DNA from: Bacteroidota bacterium
GTDB lineage: Bacteria > Bacteroidota > Bacteroidia > AKYH767-A > JAHEYN01
Reading direction: 5' to 3'
Length of the DNA stretch: 64,000 nucleotides
Assembly: GCA_023251555.1 (NCBI GenBank)
Contig: JAHEYN010000016.1
Span: 1 to 64,000, forward strand
Shown: positions 17,187 through 24,942 of the stretch, one piece after another
How the letters are laid out: every line of letters starts with the position of its first letter
Numbering within the stretch: the first letter of the stretch is position 1
Made by a program: the position numbers and the translations under genes
Notes under the pieces: model-generated
The model's input: the letters and a program-made list of their open reading frames with translations, nothing else
Told to the model about the DNA's origin: nothing
The model's database searches: none

Positions 17187-17894
17187 ATGGGAAGAGTTTT
17201 TGAAAAGCGCAAACATAAAATGTTTGCCCGCTATGACAAGATGGCCAAAGCCTTTACCCGCCTTGGTAAGGAAATCGCCATTGCCGTAAAGCAGTCGGGA
17301 CCTCATCCGGAGTCCAATGCAAGACTGAGGACAGTGATACAGAACGCCAAAAGCCTGAACATGCCTAAGGACCGTATCGAATCGGCCATAAAAAGGGCTT
17401 CGGCGAAAGAAGAAAAAGATTTCCAGGAAGTCATCTATGAGGGCTATGGACCCGGAGGCGTGGCCATCGTAACAGAATGCGCCACGGACAACCCAACCCG
17501 GACAGTAGCCAACATCCGTCTTTATTTCTCAAGAGGCAACGGCACCCTGGGAAAAACAGGCTCTCTTGATTTCATCTTTGAACGTAAAGGAGTTTTTAAA
17601 ATAGCTGCAGAAAATATCAATGCAGAAGAGCTTGAGCTGGAACTAATTGATTTCGGCGCCGAAGAGATATACAAGGAGGAAAATGAAATTTTCATCTATA
17701 CCAGATTTCAGGATTTCGGGCAGATGCAAAAAGCGCTGGAAGACAGGAAGCTGCGTATTATCAATTCAGAGCTCCAGCGGATTCCTGTTACGCTTACGGA
17801 TGTCCCGGCGGAAATCCAGGAGGCAAATATGCAGCTTATCGAAAAGATAGAAGAGGATGATGATGTGCAGGCTGTTTATCACAACATGAAATAA
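17187..17894 (+). CDS. yebC: YebC/PmpR/TACO1 family protein
   Basis: 235 residues from MGRVFEKRKHKMFARYDKMAKAFTRLG. The three-domain YebC layout is clear: a basic N-terminal helix bundle with ARLRTVIQNAKSLNMPKDRIESAIKRA, YEGYGPGGVAIVTECATDNPTRT, and a C-terminal acidic part ending IEEDDDVQAVYHNMK. The family has long been annotated as a DNA-binding regulator; its mitochondrial member TACO1 and recent bacterial work point to relief of ribosome stalling at proline-rich stretches. The sequence alone cannot decide between these. It converges on birA. Confidence 0.93.
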   Translation: MGRVFEKRKHKMFARYDKMAKAFTRLGKEIAIAVKQSGPHPESNARLRTVIQNAKSLNMPKDRIESAIKRASAKEEKDFQEVIYEGYGPGGVAIVTECATDNPTRTVANIRLYFSRGNGTLGKTGSLDFIFERKGVFKIAAENINAEELELELIDFGAEEIYKEENEIFIYTRFQDFGQMQKALEDRKLRIINSELQRIPVTLTDVPAEIQEANMQLIEKIEEDDDVQAVYHNMK

Positions 17895-17906
17895 GTCCTC
17901 AGGCCA

Positions 17907-18650
17907 TCAGATAACAAAGGAAATCTCTTTCATCTCAAAAGCATCTTTCTTTCCGTTTTCTTTTTGCAATTCGAGTTTACCATCATCTGAAACATCCGTT
18001 ATCCGGGCATAAAAACACTTTCCTCCTTTACTGTATAGGCTGCGTTCGCCAAAACGGTAAAGCCCGGAAAGATAATCTGAATTTATTGCCTGTAACCGCC
18101 TGCCTTTAAGCTGCAGGTACCTTGCCTCTATGCACAGGCAGAGATCTGCAAGCAACTCCTCCGGGCTATAAAGGATCCCGGTGATTTTCCTGAAAGATGA
18201 AGGGTTGGGAAGATCCCCCGGAAAGGCAACCTGGTTAATATTCAACCCTATCCCTGCCACCGAAGAAATTATTTTATGACTCCCTATGGTGTTTTCGATA
18301 AGCATTCCGCCTATCTTCTTATCCCCGCAATAAATATCATTAGGCCATTTAATTTTCACTTCCTGCCCGAGAATCTTCCCGGTAAAATCAAATACTCCAA
18401 GGGCCAGGGTCTTGCTGAGAAAAAACTGTTTGTCCGGCTCAAGAAAAACAGGATAAAAAATAATGCTGAATGTAAGATTCTGCCCCGGCTCACTGAGCCA
18501 GGTATTTCCTCTTTGCCCTTTTCCTGATGTTTGCCTTTGAGCTATGATCAAAGTGCCCTCCGGGGGAGGGTTTTTCCTGATTAATACCGCAGCCTCTTCA
18601 TTTGTGGAAGCAGCTTCATTCAAAGCAATGATATTCTGCCCGGTGAACAT
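17907..18650 (-). CDS. birA: Biotin--[acetyl-CoA-carboxylase] ligase
   Basis: 247 residues from the ATG at 18650; a TTG at 18695 would add 15 residues (MYKSSISLQTHLFKT) without family support. Biotin ligase motifs are present: STNEEA, QRQTSGKGQRGNTWLSEPG (the biotinyl-AMP loop), KWPNDIYCGDKKIGGMLIE with the catalytic Lys, and GIGLNIN. It has no N-terminal helix-turn-helix, so it is a group I enzyme that does not act as a repressor. It attaches biotin to carboxylase carrier proteins. It is divergent from rsfS, with overlapping promoter candidates between them. Confidence 0.94.
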   Translation of the reverse strand: MFTGQNIIALNEAASTNEEAAVLIRKNPPPEGTLIIAQRQTSGKGQRGNTWLSEPGQNLTFSIIFYPVFLEPDKQFFLSKTLALGVFDFTGKILGQEVKIKWPNDIYCGDKKIGGMLIENTIGSHKIISSVAGIGLNINQVAFPGDLPNPSSFRKITGILYSPEELLADLCLCIEARYLQLKGRRLQAINSDYLSGLYRFGERSLYSKGGKCFYARITDVSDDGKLELQKENGKKDAFEMKEISFVI

Positions 18651-18682
18651 TGTTTTAAATAGGTGGGTTTGCAAAGAAATGC

Positions 18683-18690
18683 TACTTTTG
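18683..18690 (+). promoter_or_regulatory. Promoter -7 box for rsfS, within a TTTGTACAAA palindrome
   Basis: TACTTTTG, 24 bases before the rsfS ATG. It overlaps the 10-base palindrome TTTGTACAAA at 18687-18696. On the opposite strand TTTATTTG (18700-18693), one mismatch from consensus, could serve birA. Confidence 0.6.
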
Positions 18691-18714
18691 TACAAATAAA
18701 ATTAAAACTTTTGG

Positions 18715-19092
18715 ATGGCGAAAACGAAAAAGCCTGACAGTGGAAAAAAGTTGGTCAGTGCTGCGATAAAAGGCTTGCAGGAAAAAAAGGGGAGAGAGAT
18801 AGCCAGCCTCGATTTAAGAAACTTAAAAAATGCTGTTACGGATTATTTCGTTGTATGTCATGCAGCTTCGAGAACAAACGTCCTTTCGCTTGCTGCCGCT
18901 GCAGAAGAAGCCATCCATAAGGCAACAGGTGAAAGTCCCTGGCACCGCGAGGGGTTTGAAAATGCCGAATGGGTTCTCCTCGATTACGTTAACATGGTAG
19001 TTCACATCTTCCTCGAAGATGCCCGTACATTCTATGGAATAGAACGCCTCTGGGCCGATGCCGATATAAAAAAGGCGGCGGGAGCATACTGA
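18715..19092 (+). CDS. rsfS: Ribosomal silencing factor RsfS
   Basis: 125 residues, normal length. RsfS binds protein L14 (uL14) on the 50S subunit and blocks subunit joining during starvation. Recognisable parts are LRNLKNAVTDYFVVCHAASRTNVLSLA, HREGFENAEWVLLDY and VVHIFLEDARTFYGIERLW, which match the DUF143/RsfS core. It is followed by ftsH after 62 bases, the usual order in the phylum. Confidence 0.95.
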   Translation: MAKTKKPDSGKKLVSAAIKGLQEKKGREIASLDLRNLKNAVTDYFVVCHAASRTNVLSLAAAAEEAIHKATGESPWHREGFENAEWVLLDYVNMVVHIFLEDARTFYGIERLWADADIKKAAGAY

Positions 19093-19154
19093 ATTCTCCC
19101 GGTTGCGGCAATATAAATTCCTGATAATCAAAATCTTCAAATATTATTTTCCTC

Positions 19155-21248
19155 ATGCCTGACGATAAAAATAATGCACCGGAAACCTCCGGGAACAAAA
19201 AAGAAAAACAGTCTTTCCAGCAGGGCAACAGGTTTCCCAAATCCAAAGGGCCTAAGTTCAATTTTAGCTTTTACTGGATCTATGCACTTATTGCACTTTT
19301 GTTTTTTGCCGTAGAATTTTTCAGCTGGGGCGGGGGAGCCAAAGACATACAATCTTTCCAGGAGTTTGAGCAGAACTACCTGCATTCAAATGATGTGGAA
19401 AAAATAGTGATTATCAATAAGGAAAGGGCTGAGATTTATATCAAAAAAGAGAAGCTGAAAGATGAGAAGTACAAGGATGTGCGTTCAAAATCCATCAGCA
19501 ATGCAGAGAACCCGGGGCCACACTATGCATTCAACATCGGCTCCATCGAAACCTTTGAAAAACAGCTTGAAGAGGCGCAGAAAGATATACCAAAAGAAGA
19601 CCGGGTAAAGGTAATCTACGTGAAAGGGGATTCATTCTGGCAGGAAATATGGGGCTGGCTCCCCTTTGTCATCATGATGCTGCTGTTCTGGGTGTTTGTA
19701 TTGCGCCGTATGGGAGGAACCGGAGGCAGCCAGATCTTCAACATAGGAAAATCCAAGGCTACACTTTTTGATAAAGACCTGCAGGTCAAGATCACCTTTG
19801 CCGATGTCGCAGGACTGGAAGAAGCAAAAGTAGAAGTCATGGAGATTGTGGATTTCCTCAAGAATCCCAAAAAATACACCTCCCTCGGAGGAAAAATCCC
19901 AAGAGGTGCATTGCTGGTAGGCCCGCCGGGTACAGGAAAAACCCTGCTTGCAAAAGCGGTGGCAGGCGAAGCCCAGGTTCCTTTTTTCTCTCTCTCAGGG
20001 TCCGACTTCGTGGAGATGTTCGTGGGCGTTGGCGCATCAAGGGTCCGGGATCTTTTCCGGCAGGCAAAAGAAAAAGCTCCCTGTATAATCTTTATTGACG
20101 AGATTGATGCAGTGGGGCGCGCACGCGGACGGGGGCCTTCGTTCAGCGCCAATGATGAAAGAGAGAGTACCCTCAACCAGCTCCTCACAGAGATGGACGG
20201 GTTTGGCAGTAACAGCGGAGTAATTATCCTGGCTGCCACCAACAGGGCTGATATCCTCGACAGGGCGCTGCTGCGGCCGGGACGCTTCGACAGGCAGATA
20301 TATGTTGAACTTCCCGATATGAACGGGCGTAAAGAAATTTTCAAGGTGCACATGAAACACCTTAAGCTCGACAAGTCCGTTGATGTTGAGTTTCTTGCAA
20401 AACAAACTCCCGGATTTTCGGGAGCCGATATCGCAAACGTCTGCAACGAAGCTGCACTGATCGCGGCAAGAAGGAACAAAACCACCATTGAACGTCAGGA
20501 TTTTCTTGATGCGGTTGACCGTATCATCGGCGGACTGGAGAAAAAGAATAAAATAATCTCACCGCAGGAGAAAAGAGTGATTGCATACCATGAGTCGGGA
20601 CATGCAGCCATCAGCTGGCTTCTGCGCTATGCACACCCTCTCGTAAAAGTTACGATCGTCCCGAGGGGGCAATCGCTTGGTGCAGCATGGTACCTTCCGG
20701 AAGAACGCCAAATCACCACACGGGAACAGATGATTGATGAGATCTGTGCCGCCCTCGGGGGCAGGGCTGCAGAAGAGGTTACCTTCGGAACCATCTCCAC
20801 GGGAGCGCTGAGCGATCTTGAAAAAATCACCAAACAATCTTATGCGATGGTGACAATCTTCGGGCTTAATGAAAAACTGGGCAATATCAGCTACTACGAT
20901 TCGTCCGGCAACCAGGAATATTCTTTCCAGAAACCATACAGCGAAAAAACAGCCCAGACCATAGATGAAGAAGTAAGCAAGATAATAGAATCAGCATACA
21001 GCAGGAGCAAAACCATCCTCTCTGCACATAAAGATCAGCTTGACAAGCTTGCACAAAGGCTCCTTGAAAAAGAAGTCATCTTCAAAGAAGATCTTGAAGA
21101 ATTGTTCGGCCCCCGCCCTCCTGAATTTGATAAAGATAAAAAAGAGGATACGCCAAAAAATGTACAGGATCCAGCCCTCACACAGAATGGTACTGCTGCT
21201 GTTCAGCCATCCGGTGGTGCACCGGATGGAAATACGGTTACAGCCTAA
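19155..21248 (+). CDS. ftsH: ATP-dependent zinc metalloprotease FtsH
   Basis: 697 residues. A basic, Gln-rich N-terminus precedes the first membrane helix (about 35-55). The periplasmic domain runs to about 150, and [23 protein letters not shown] is the second helix. The AAA ATPase has Walker A GPPGTGKT at residues 256-263, the pore motif [13 protein letters not shown], Walker [14 protein letters not shown], and the second region of homology with arginine fingers. The zinc protease motif HESGH is at 479-483. FtsH degrades membrane and short-lived cytosolic proteins and in many bacteria is essential. The C-terminal 45 residues are low-complexity (Asp/Lys then Gln/Gly/Pro). Confidence 0.97.
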   Translation: MPDDKNNAPETSGNKKEKQSFQQGNRFPKSKGPKFNFSFYWIYALIALLFFAVEFFSWGGGAKDIQSFQEFEQNYLHSNDVEKIVIINKERAEIYIKKEKLKDEKYKDVRSKSISNAENPGPHYAFNIGSIETFEKQLEEAQKDIPKEDRVKVIYVKGDSFWQEIWGWLPFVIMMLLFWVFVLRRMGGTGGSQIFNIGKSKATLFDKDLQVKITFADVAGLEEAKVEVMEIVDFLKNPKKYTSLGGKIPRGALLVGPPGTGKTLLAKAVAGEAQVPFFSLSGSDFVEMFVGVGASRVRDLFRQAKEKAPCIIFIDEIDAVGRARGRGPSFSANDERESTLNQLLTEMDGFGSNSGVIILAATNRADILDRALLRPGRFDRQIYVELPDMNGRKEIFKVHMKHLKLDKSVDVEFLAKQTPGFSGADIANVCNEAALIAARRNKTTIERQDFLDAVDRIIGGLEKKNKIISPQEKRVIAYHESGHAAISWLLRYAHPLVKVTIVPRGQSLGAAWYLPEERQITTREQMIDEICAALGGRAAEEVTFGTISTGALSDLEKITKQSYAMVTIFGLNEKLGNISYYDSSGNQEYSFQKPYSEKTAQTIDEEVSKIIESAYSRSKTILSAHKDQLDKLAQRLLEKEVIFKEDLEELFGPRPPEFDKDKKEDTPKNVQDPALTQNGTAAVQPSGGAPDGNTVTA

Positions 21249-21257
21249 ACTCCTCCC

Positions 21258-21911
21258 ATGCAGGAAAGTAAAACCAGGGAAAAAATTTTGAAAAAAATCA
21301 GGCAGGCCCTGACTCATAAAACCGTATCCCCTTACCCTCAACCCGACTTTGAAACAAATATATATGCTTCCGCCCCGGAAGAGAAAGAAGAATTATTTGC
21401 TACCCAGCTCCGGAAACTGAACGGGCATTTCCTGTTCTGCACGGATGAACTGGAAGCCATGGAGCAAATCATACTTCTTGCCGAAAAAAATAAATGGAGC
21501 CGCTTCCTCTGCCGGGAAAAACAAATCAAAGATCTTCTTGATAAATGCGGGCTGCCTTACAGTGAGGAGTTTTCTGCTCCCGGGGAAGGAACCGTAGGAA
21601 TTTCCCTCTGCGAATTTCTTGTAGCCCGTACCGGCAGCGTTATCATGTCATCCATGCAATTATCAGGAAGGCGTTTGACTGTATATCCGGACTTCCATAT
21701 CGTCATTGCGAGATCCTCCCAGCTGGTGCCCGACATGAAAACTGCGCTGACCGGGATAAAAGCAAAATACGGCGATCAGATACCCTCCATGATCACAGCC
21801 ATCACAGGACCAAGCCGCACAGCAGACATAGAAAAAACCCTGGTACAGGGTGCGCATGGCCCTAAGGAAATATTTGTTTTCCTCCTTGATGACAATAACG
21901 GGAAAAGATAG
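21258..21911 (+). CDS. LUD-domain (LutC/YkgG-like) protein
   Basis: 217 residues, beginning 9 bases after ftsH. LUD-fold features: a helical N-terminus (REKILKKIRQAL), the middle GTVGISLCEFLVARTGSVIMSS, LTVYPDFHIVIARSSQLVPDM, and the ending ITGPSRTADIEKTLVQGAHGPKEIFVFLLD. LutC is part of the lactate-utilisation complex LutABC, but no lutA or lutB is nearby. In Bacteroidota this stand-alone form occurs between ftsH and cdsA. The name describes the fold; a role in lactate oxidation is not supported here. Confidence 0.88.
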   Translation: MQESKTREKILKKIRQALTHKTVSPYPQPDFETNIYASAPEEKEELFATQLRKLNGHFLFCTDELEAMEQIILLAEKNKWSRFLCREKQIKDLLDKCGLPYSEEFSAPGEGTVGISLCEFLVARTGSVIMSSMQLSGRRLTVYPDFHIVIARSSQLVPDMKTALTGIKAKYGDQIPSMITAITGPSRTADIEKTLVQGAHGPKEIFVFLLDDNNGKR

Positions 21912-21929
21912 AGATCTTCTCACAAGCAG

Positions 21930-22139
21930 ATGCCCGGGAAAAAATGGATCGCATTATTCTCTTCGCCTCACGAACACCGTATTCAGTTCGCAAAAGTCTT
22001 GCTTATGGAGGAAGGCATCGAAGCCATTGCCGTAAACAAAAAAGATTCTGCTTATGTGCTGATAGGTGAAATAGAATTGTTTGTAAGGGGCGAAGACTTT
22101 ATCAGGGCAAATTACCTGCTTAAAAAAAACAAGTTATGA
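21930..22139 (+). CDS. DUF2007-family small protein
   Basis: 69 residues. The sequence WIALFSSPHEHRIQFAKVLLMEEGIEAIAVNKKDSAYVLIGEIELFV has the strand-helix-strand layout of DUF2007, a ferredoxin-like small domain sometimes called a putative signal-transducing protein. No catalytic residues are evident. Its TGA overlaps the cdsA ATG (ATGA), so the two are translationally coupled. Its regular place beside cdsA suggests a link with membrane lipid synthesis, but this is only positional. Confidence 0.85.
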   Translation: MPGKKWIALFSSPHEHRIQFAKVLLMEEGIEAIAVNKKDSAYVLIGEIELFVRGEDFIRANYLLKKNKL

Positions 22140-22951
22140 ATAACTTCAGCAAACGGGCTCTCACCGGCACGGCCTTCGTGATCGCCCTGCTAAGTGCAAT
22201 CCTAATCCACCCCTATCTTTACATCACGCTTTTTGCACTGGTTACACTGATGGGGCTGCATGAATTCTATTCCCTTGCAAAGAAAGATAATTCACAGCCC
22301 GCAAAAATATGGAGCATAACAGCAGGTCTGTACCTTTTTATCTCCTGCGCCCTCTATTCATCCGGAACTGCCGGACCGGAAATCTGCTGGTTAAACATCC
22401 CTGTCATCTTCTCGCTGTTCATTATTGAACTCTACCGGAAAAAAGAACGGCCTTTTACCAACGTCGCATATTCCGTACTCGGCATACTGTATGTCGCTGT
22501 TCCATTTGCATTAATAAACTTTATTGTTTTTAGTGCCCGGGGGGTTTACTCTCCGCATATCCTCCTCGGGATCTTTTTTATCCTGTGGGCAAGTGACACA
22601 GGCGCCTACCTTTCAGGCATGACGTTTGGGAAACATAAACTTTTTGAAAGAATCTCCCCAAAAAAAACCTGGGAAGGAAGCATTGGAGGAACCATCATCT
22701 GCATATTAACAGCTTACATCATTTCAGATTATTTCACAGAACTTAAATCCGGATCATGGATGGTTGTCGCAGTTATCACAGCCATAGCGGGCACTCTTGG
22801 CGACCTTGCCGAATCTCTCTTTAAAAGAAGCATTAACGTAAAAGATTCAGGAACAATTTTACCCGGCCACGGAGGTGTGCTTGATCGTTTCGACGGACTA
22901 CTGGTTGCAGCGCCTTTTATTTTTGCTTATCTCCATTTTTTCGGCCATTGA
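22136..22951 (+). CDS. cdsA: Phosphatidate cytidylyltransferase
   Basis: 271 residues with about seven or eight membrane helices. It makes CDP-diacylglycerol from CTP and phosphatidic acid, the branch point of phospholipid synthesis. The family signature is in the C-terminal half: [12 protein letters not shown], then [32 protein letters not shown], which carries the acidic metal-binding residues. It closes the ftsH-LUD-DUF2007-cdsA run; a terminator follows 52 bases later. Confidence 0.96.
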   Translation: [271 protein letters not shown]

Positions 22952-23003
22952 AAAACAGCATAAAGTCCTCCTGAAAATTTTTGTGAAAAATATAAGGCAA
23001 TAA

Positions 23004-23028
23004 AAAACCCCGCCTGTGGCGGGGTTTT
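23004..23028. terminator. Strong hairpin terminator between cdsA and the Lys/Ala-rich small gene
   Basis: Perfect 11-bp stem: AAAACCCCGCC, loop TGT, GGCGGGGTTTT. A-rich and T-rich arms make it usable from both strands, so it can end the cdsA transcript and the convergent short gene at 23067-23138. Confidence 0.9.
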
Positions 23029-23066
23029 GTTATTCGCGGGTTGATACCCGTGAAAGCTGAAAGCCG

Positions 23067-23138
23067 TTACTTCTTTTTCTTCTTAGCGGCGGCTTTTTTC
23101 TTGGGGGCAGCTTTTTTCTTTGCTTTTTTTGTTGCCAT
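23067..23138 (-). CDS. 23-residue Lys/Ala-rich basic peptide (histone H1-like)
   Basis: ATG at 23138 to TAA at 23067. Translation is M-A-T followed by alternating Lys runs and Ala runs with one Pro: 14 of 23 residues are Lys, and there is no acidic residue. The composition is that of the tails of histone H1-like and AlgP-like proteins, which bind nucleic acid without sequence preference, but it is far shorter than known bacterial H1-like proteins. It faces cdsA, is followed by the bidirectional terminator, and has about 400 bases of A+T-rich sequence upstream. Codons mix AAA and AAG, GCA, GCT and GCC, so it is not a simple DNA repeat. No start-proximal ribosome site or TAnnTTTG box was found. 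Confidence 0.65.
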   Translation of the reverse strand: MATKKAKKKAAPKKKAAAKKKKK

Positions 23139-23535
23139 GTTTTTTGTTTTTAATTAGTGAATTGTGAATGAACTCATACAAAGGAAATCAAATTTTTAAC
23201 TGAGCAAATAAAGAGCAGTGTCATTTTATTAACAAAGAATTGTTAATAGCATTGTGTTGAAAAGCAAACCTGTTTTTTATTTCTTGATTTTCTAATCCTG
23301 GCGACTCATTGATTTTAAAAAGTTATGAAACCATTGACTGTATTGTGTTTCAAACGAATAATAAAATATTGTCTTCATCCTGTCTTGTAGAAGTACACTT
23401 TCATCATCAGCTAAAAATGAAAATCATCCGGTAAAATTCCGGCTCGAAAAAGAAAAATACCCGAAAGAAAAACAGTCCATCAGTATTGCCGGACAAGTAT
23501 TATTATTCAATACCTTTGAAAACTTAACTTTAACC
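23139..23535. other. A+T-rich intergenic region with an inverted repeat
   Basis: About 400 bases without a supportable gene between two divergent genes. It contains an inverted repeat with perfect 8-base arms, ATTAACAA-AGAA-TTGTTAAT, at 23228-23247, and the promoter box of the downstream SDR gene. Otherwise nothing recognisable was seen. Confidence 0.6.
23511..23518 (+). promoter_or_regulatory. Promoter for the SDR gene at 23536
   Basis: TACCTTTG, 17 bases before the ATG. A TATTG at 23484-23488, 22 bases upstream, could be the -33 element. Confidence 0.65.
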
Positions 23536-24549
23536 ATGATTCTTGTTACAGGAGGAACGGGTATGCTGGGATCCAGACTGGTGCTGGATCTTATTTCATC
23601 GGGTAAACGAGTGAGAGTGTTAAAGAGAAGCGGAACCGATCTTTCAGAAATAGAAAATTTTTTCAGAACTCATCTTTCTCCCGGGGCTACTTCATCGTTT
23701 TCTGATGTTGAGTGGATAGAGGGCGACCTGCTGGATGTTACATCACTTTACAATGCCATGCACGGTGTCAGCAGTGTTTATCACTGTGCAGCTATCGTCT
23801 CATTTAATCCTGCACTTAGAAAAAAAATGATGAGGGTGAATGCCGAAGGGACCGCAAACGTGGTAAATGCTGCTCTTGAGAGCGGAGTGAAAAAATTATG
23901 TCACGTCAGTTCCATTGCTGCGATAGGCAGAGCGGAAGAAGGCATGATCACCGAAGAAACGAAATGGACAGACACAGGCGAAAATTCTGTTTATGCACAG
24001 AGCAAACATCTTGCAGAAAGGGAAGTGTGGCGTGGAATTGCCGAAGGTCTTGATGCTGTAATCGTAAATCCTTCCATCATCATAGGCCCGGCACATGGGA
24101 AGGGCATCAGCACAAAAATGTTTCAACAGGTCTGGAAAGGATTAAAGTTTTATACGGAGGGAGTAAATGGATTCGTTGATGTACGGGATGTTTCCAGCGC
24201 AATGATATTGTTGATGGAAAACAGCATCACAAACCAACGGTTTATTCTTAATTCTGAAAATTATTCTTACCGCGAACTTTTTAACAGGATCGCATTTTGC
24301 CTCGGGAAACCAAAAGCACATATAAAGGTGAGTAATTTCACTGCCGGTATTGCATGGAGGGCTGCTTACCTCGGTTCGCTGCTTACAGGCAACCGTCCTT
24401 TCATCACAAAAGAAACGGCACGCACTTCCATGCGCTGCTATTTCTATTCATCCGAAAAATTCAGAGAACTCACCGGCATGAAATTCATCCCGGTAAAACA
24501 ATCGATCGAGGATGCCTGCAGGGTTTTCCTGGAGCAGAAAAAATCATAA
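23536..24549 (+). CDS. NAD(P)-dependent extended SDR (epimerase/dehydratase or dihydroflavonol reductase-like)
   Basis: 337 residues. The start ILVTGGTGMLGSRLV is the Rossmann TGxxGxxG motif. It continues with WIEGDLLD, VYHCAAIVSF, the catalytic SSIAAIG (Ser) and VYAQSKHLAE (Tyr-x3-Lys). After VVNPSIIIGP the C-terminal substrate domain resembles dihydroflavonol reductase-like enzymes that reduce or epimerise small carbonyl compounds. The substrate is not predictable. In Bacteroidota an SDR of this kind commonly stands beside DUF4296 and pyrC, as here, in convergent orientation. Confidence 0.9.
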   Translation: MILVTGGTGMLGSRLVLDLISSGKRVRVLKRSGTDLSEIENFFRTHLSPGATSSFSDVEWIEGDLLDVTSLYNAMHGVSSVYHCAAIVSFNPALRKKMMRVNAEGTANVVNAALESGVKKLCHVSSIAAIGRAEEGMITEETKWTDTGENSVYAQSKHLAEREVWRGIAEGLDAVIVNPSIIIGPAHGKGISTKMFQQVWKGLKFYTEGVNGFVDVRDVSSAMILLMENSITNQRFILNSENYSYRELFNRIAFCLGKPKAHIKVSNFTAGIAWRAAYLGSLLTGNRPFITKETARTSMRCYFYSSEKFRELTGMKFIPVKQSIEDACRVFLEQKKS

Positions 24550-24571
24550 CTCCTTTTCCGGAGGACATCCC

Positions 24572-24937
24572 CTACTTGTTTATACTCTCTGCCTGTTTCC
24601 TGCTGAGATCATTCAGAACCTCTTCGTAAATCTTATCGAGTTGACCGGGATGCTTGCTGTAATACCTGACACTTTCCATAAAGTGTTCCGGAGTTGTACC
24701 ATGACTTTCAAAAACAGCCTTATAGTAAGAGGCTGTAAACAACGCAGCGGAGTCGGGCGAGGAGCCTCTGAGTGCCACTGCGGCCTGTGCAAGATTAAGA
24801 TCCCGGATTATGGCAGCCATTTCTTCTTTCCCTGTAATACCCTGGGGAAGAGATTTTTTTTTATCCCGCGCACATCCTGCCAGGAGAATAAAATACACCA
24901 ACATACCAATAAGAAAGGGATCCCTTATAACGCGCAT
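24572..24937 (-). CDS. DUF4296 lipoprotein
   Basis: 121 residues from the ATG at 24937; a TTG at 24946 that overlaps the pyrC stop (TTGA) is an alternative start, three residues longer. The N-terminus ends in a lipobox (LLAGC), so the protein is lipid-anchored. The body has LPQGITGKEEMAAIIRDLNLAQAA and HFMESVRYYSKHPGQLDKIYEEVLNDL, the helical DUF4296 pattern. The function of the family is unknown. It is the last gene of the GT2-pyrC-DUF4296 run. Confidence 0.85.
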   Translation of the reverse strand: MRVIRDPFLIGMLVYFILLAGCARDKKKSLPQGITGKEEMAAIIRDLNLAQAAVALRGSSPDSAALFTASYYKAVFESHGTTPEHFMESVRYYSKHPGQLDKIYEEVLNDLSRKQAESINK

Positions 24938-24942
24938 ATACT

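Noticed and set aside
19616-20488. A 290-codon minus-strand open frame
   Set aside because: It is the exact antisense of the FtsH ATPase core, with Ser/Arg/Pro-rich translation and no start signals.
21258-21911. Lactate-utilisation operon (lutABC)
   Set aside because: Only a LUD-domain protein is present; lutA and lutB are absent and the neighbours are ftsH and cdsA.
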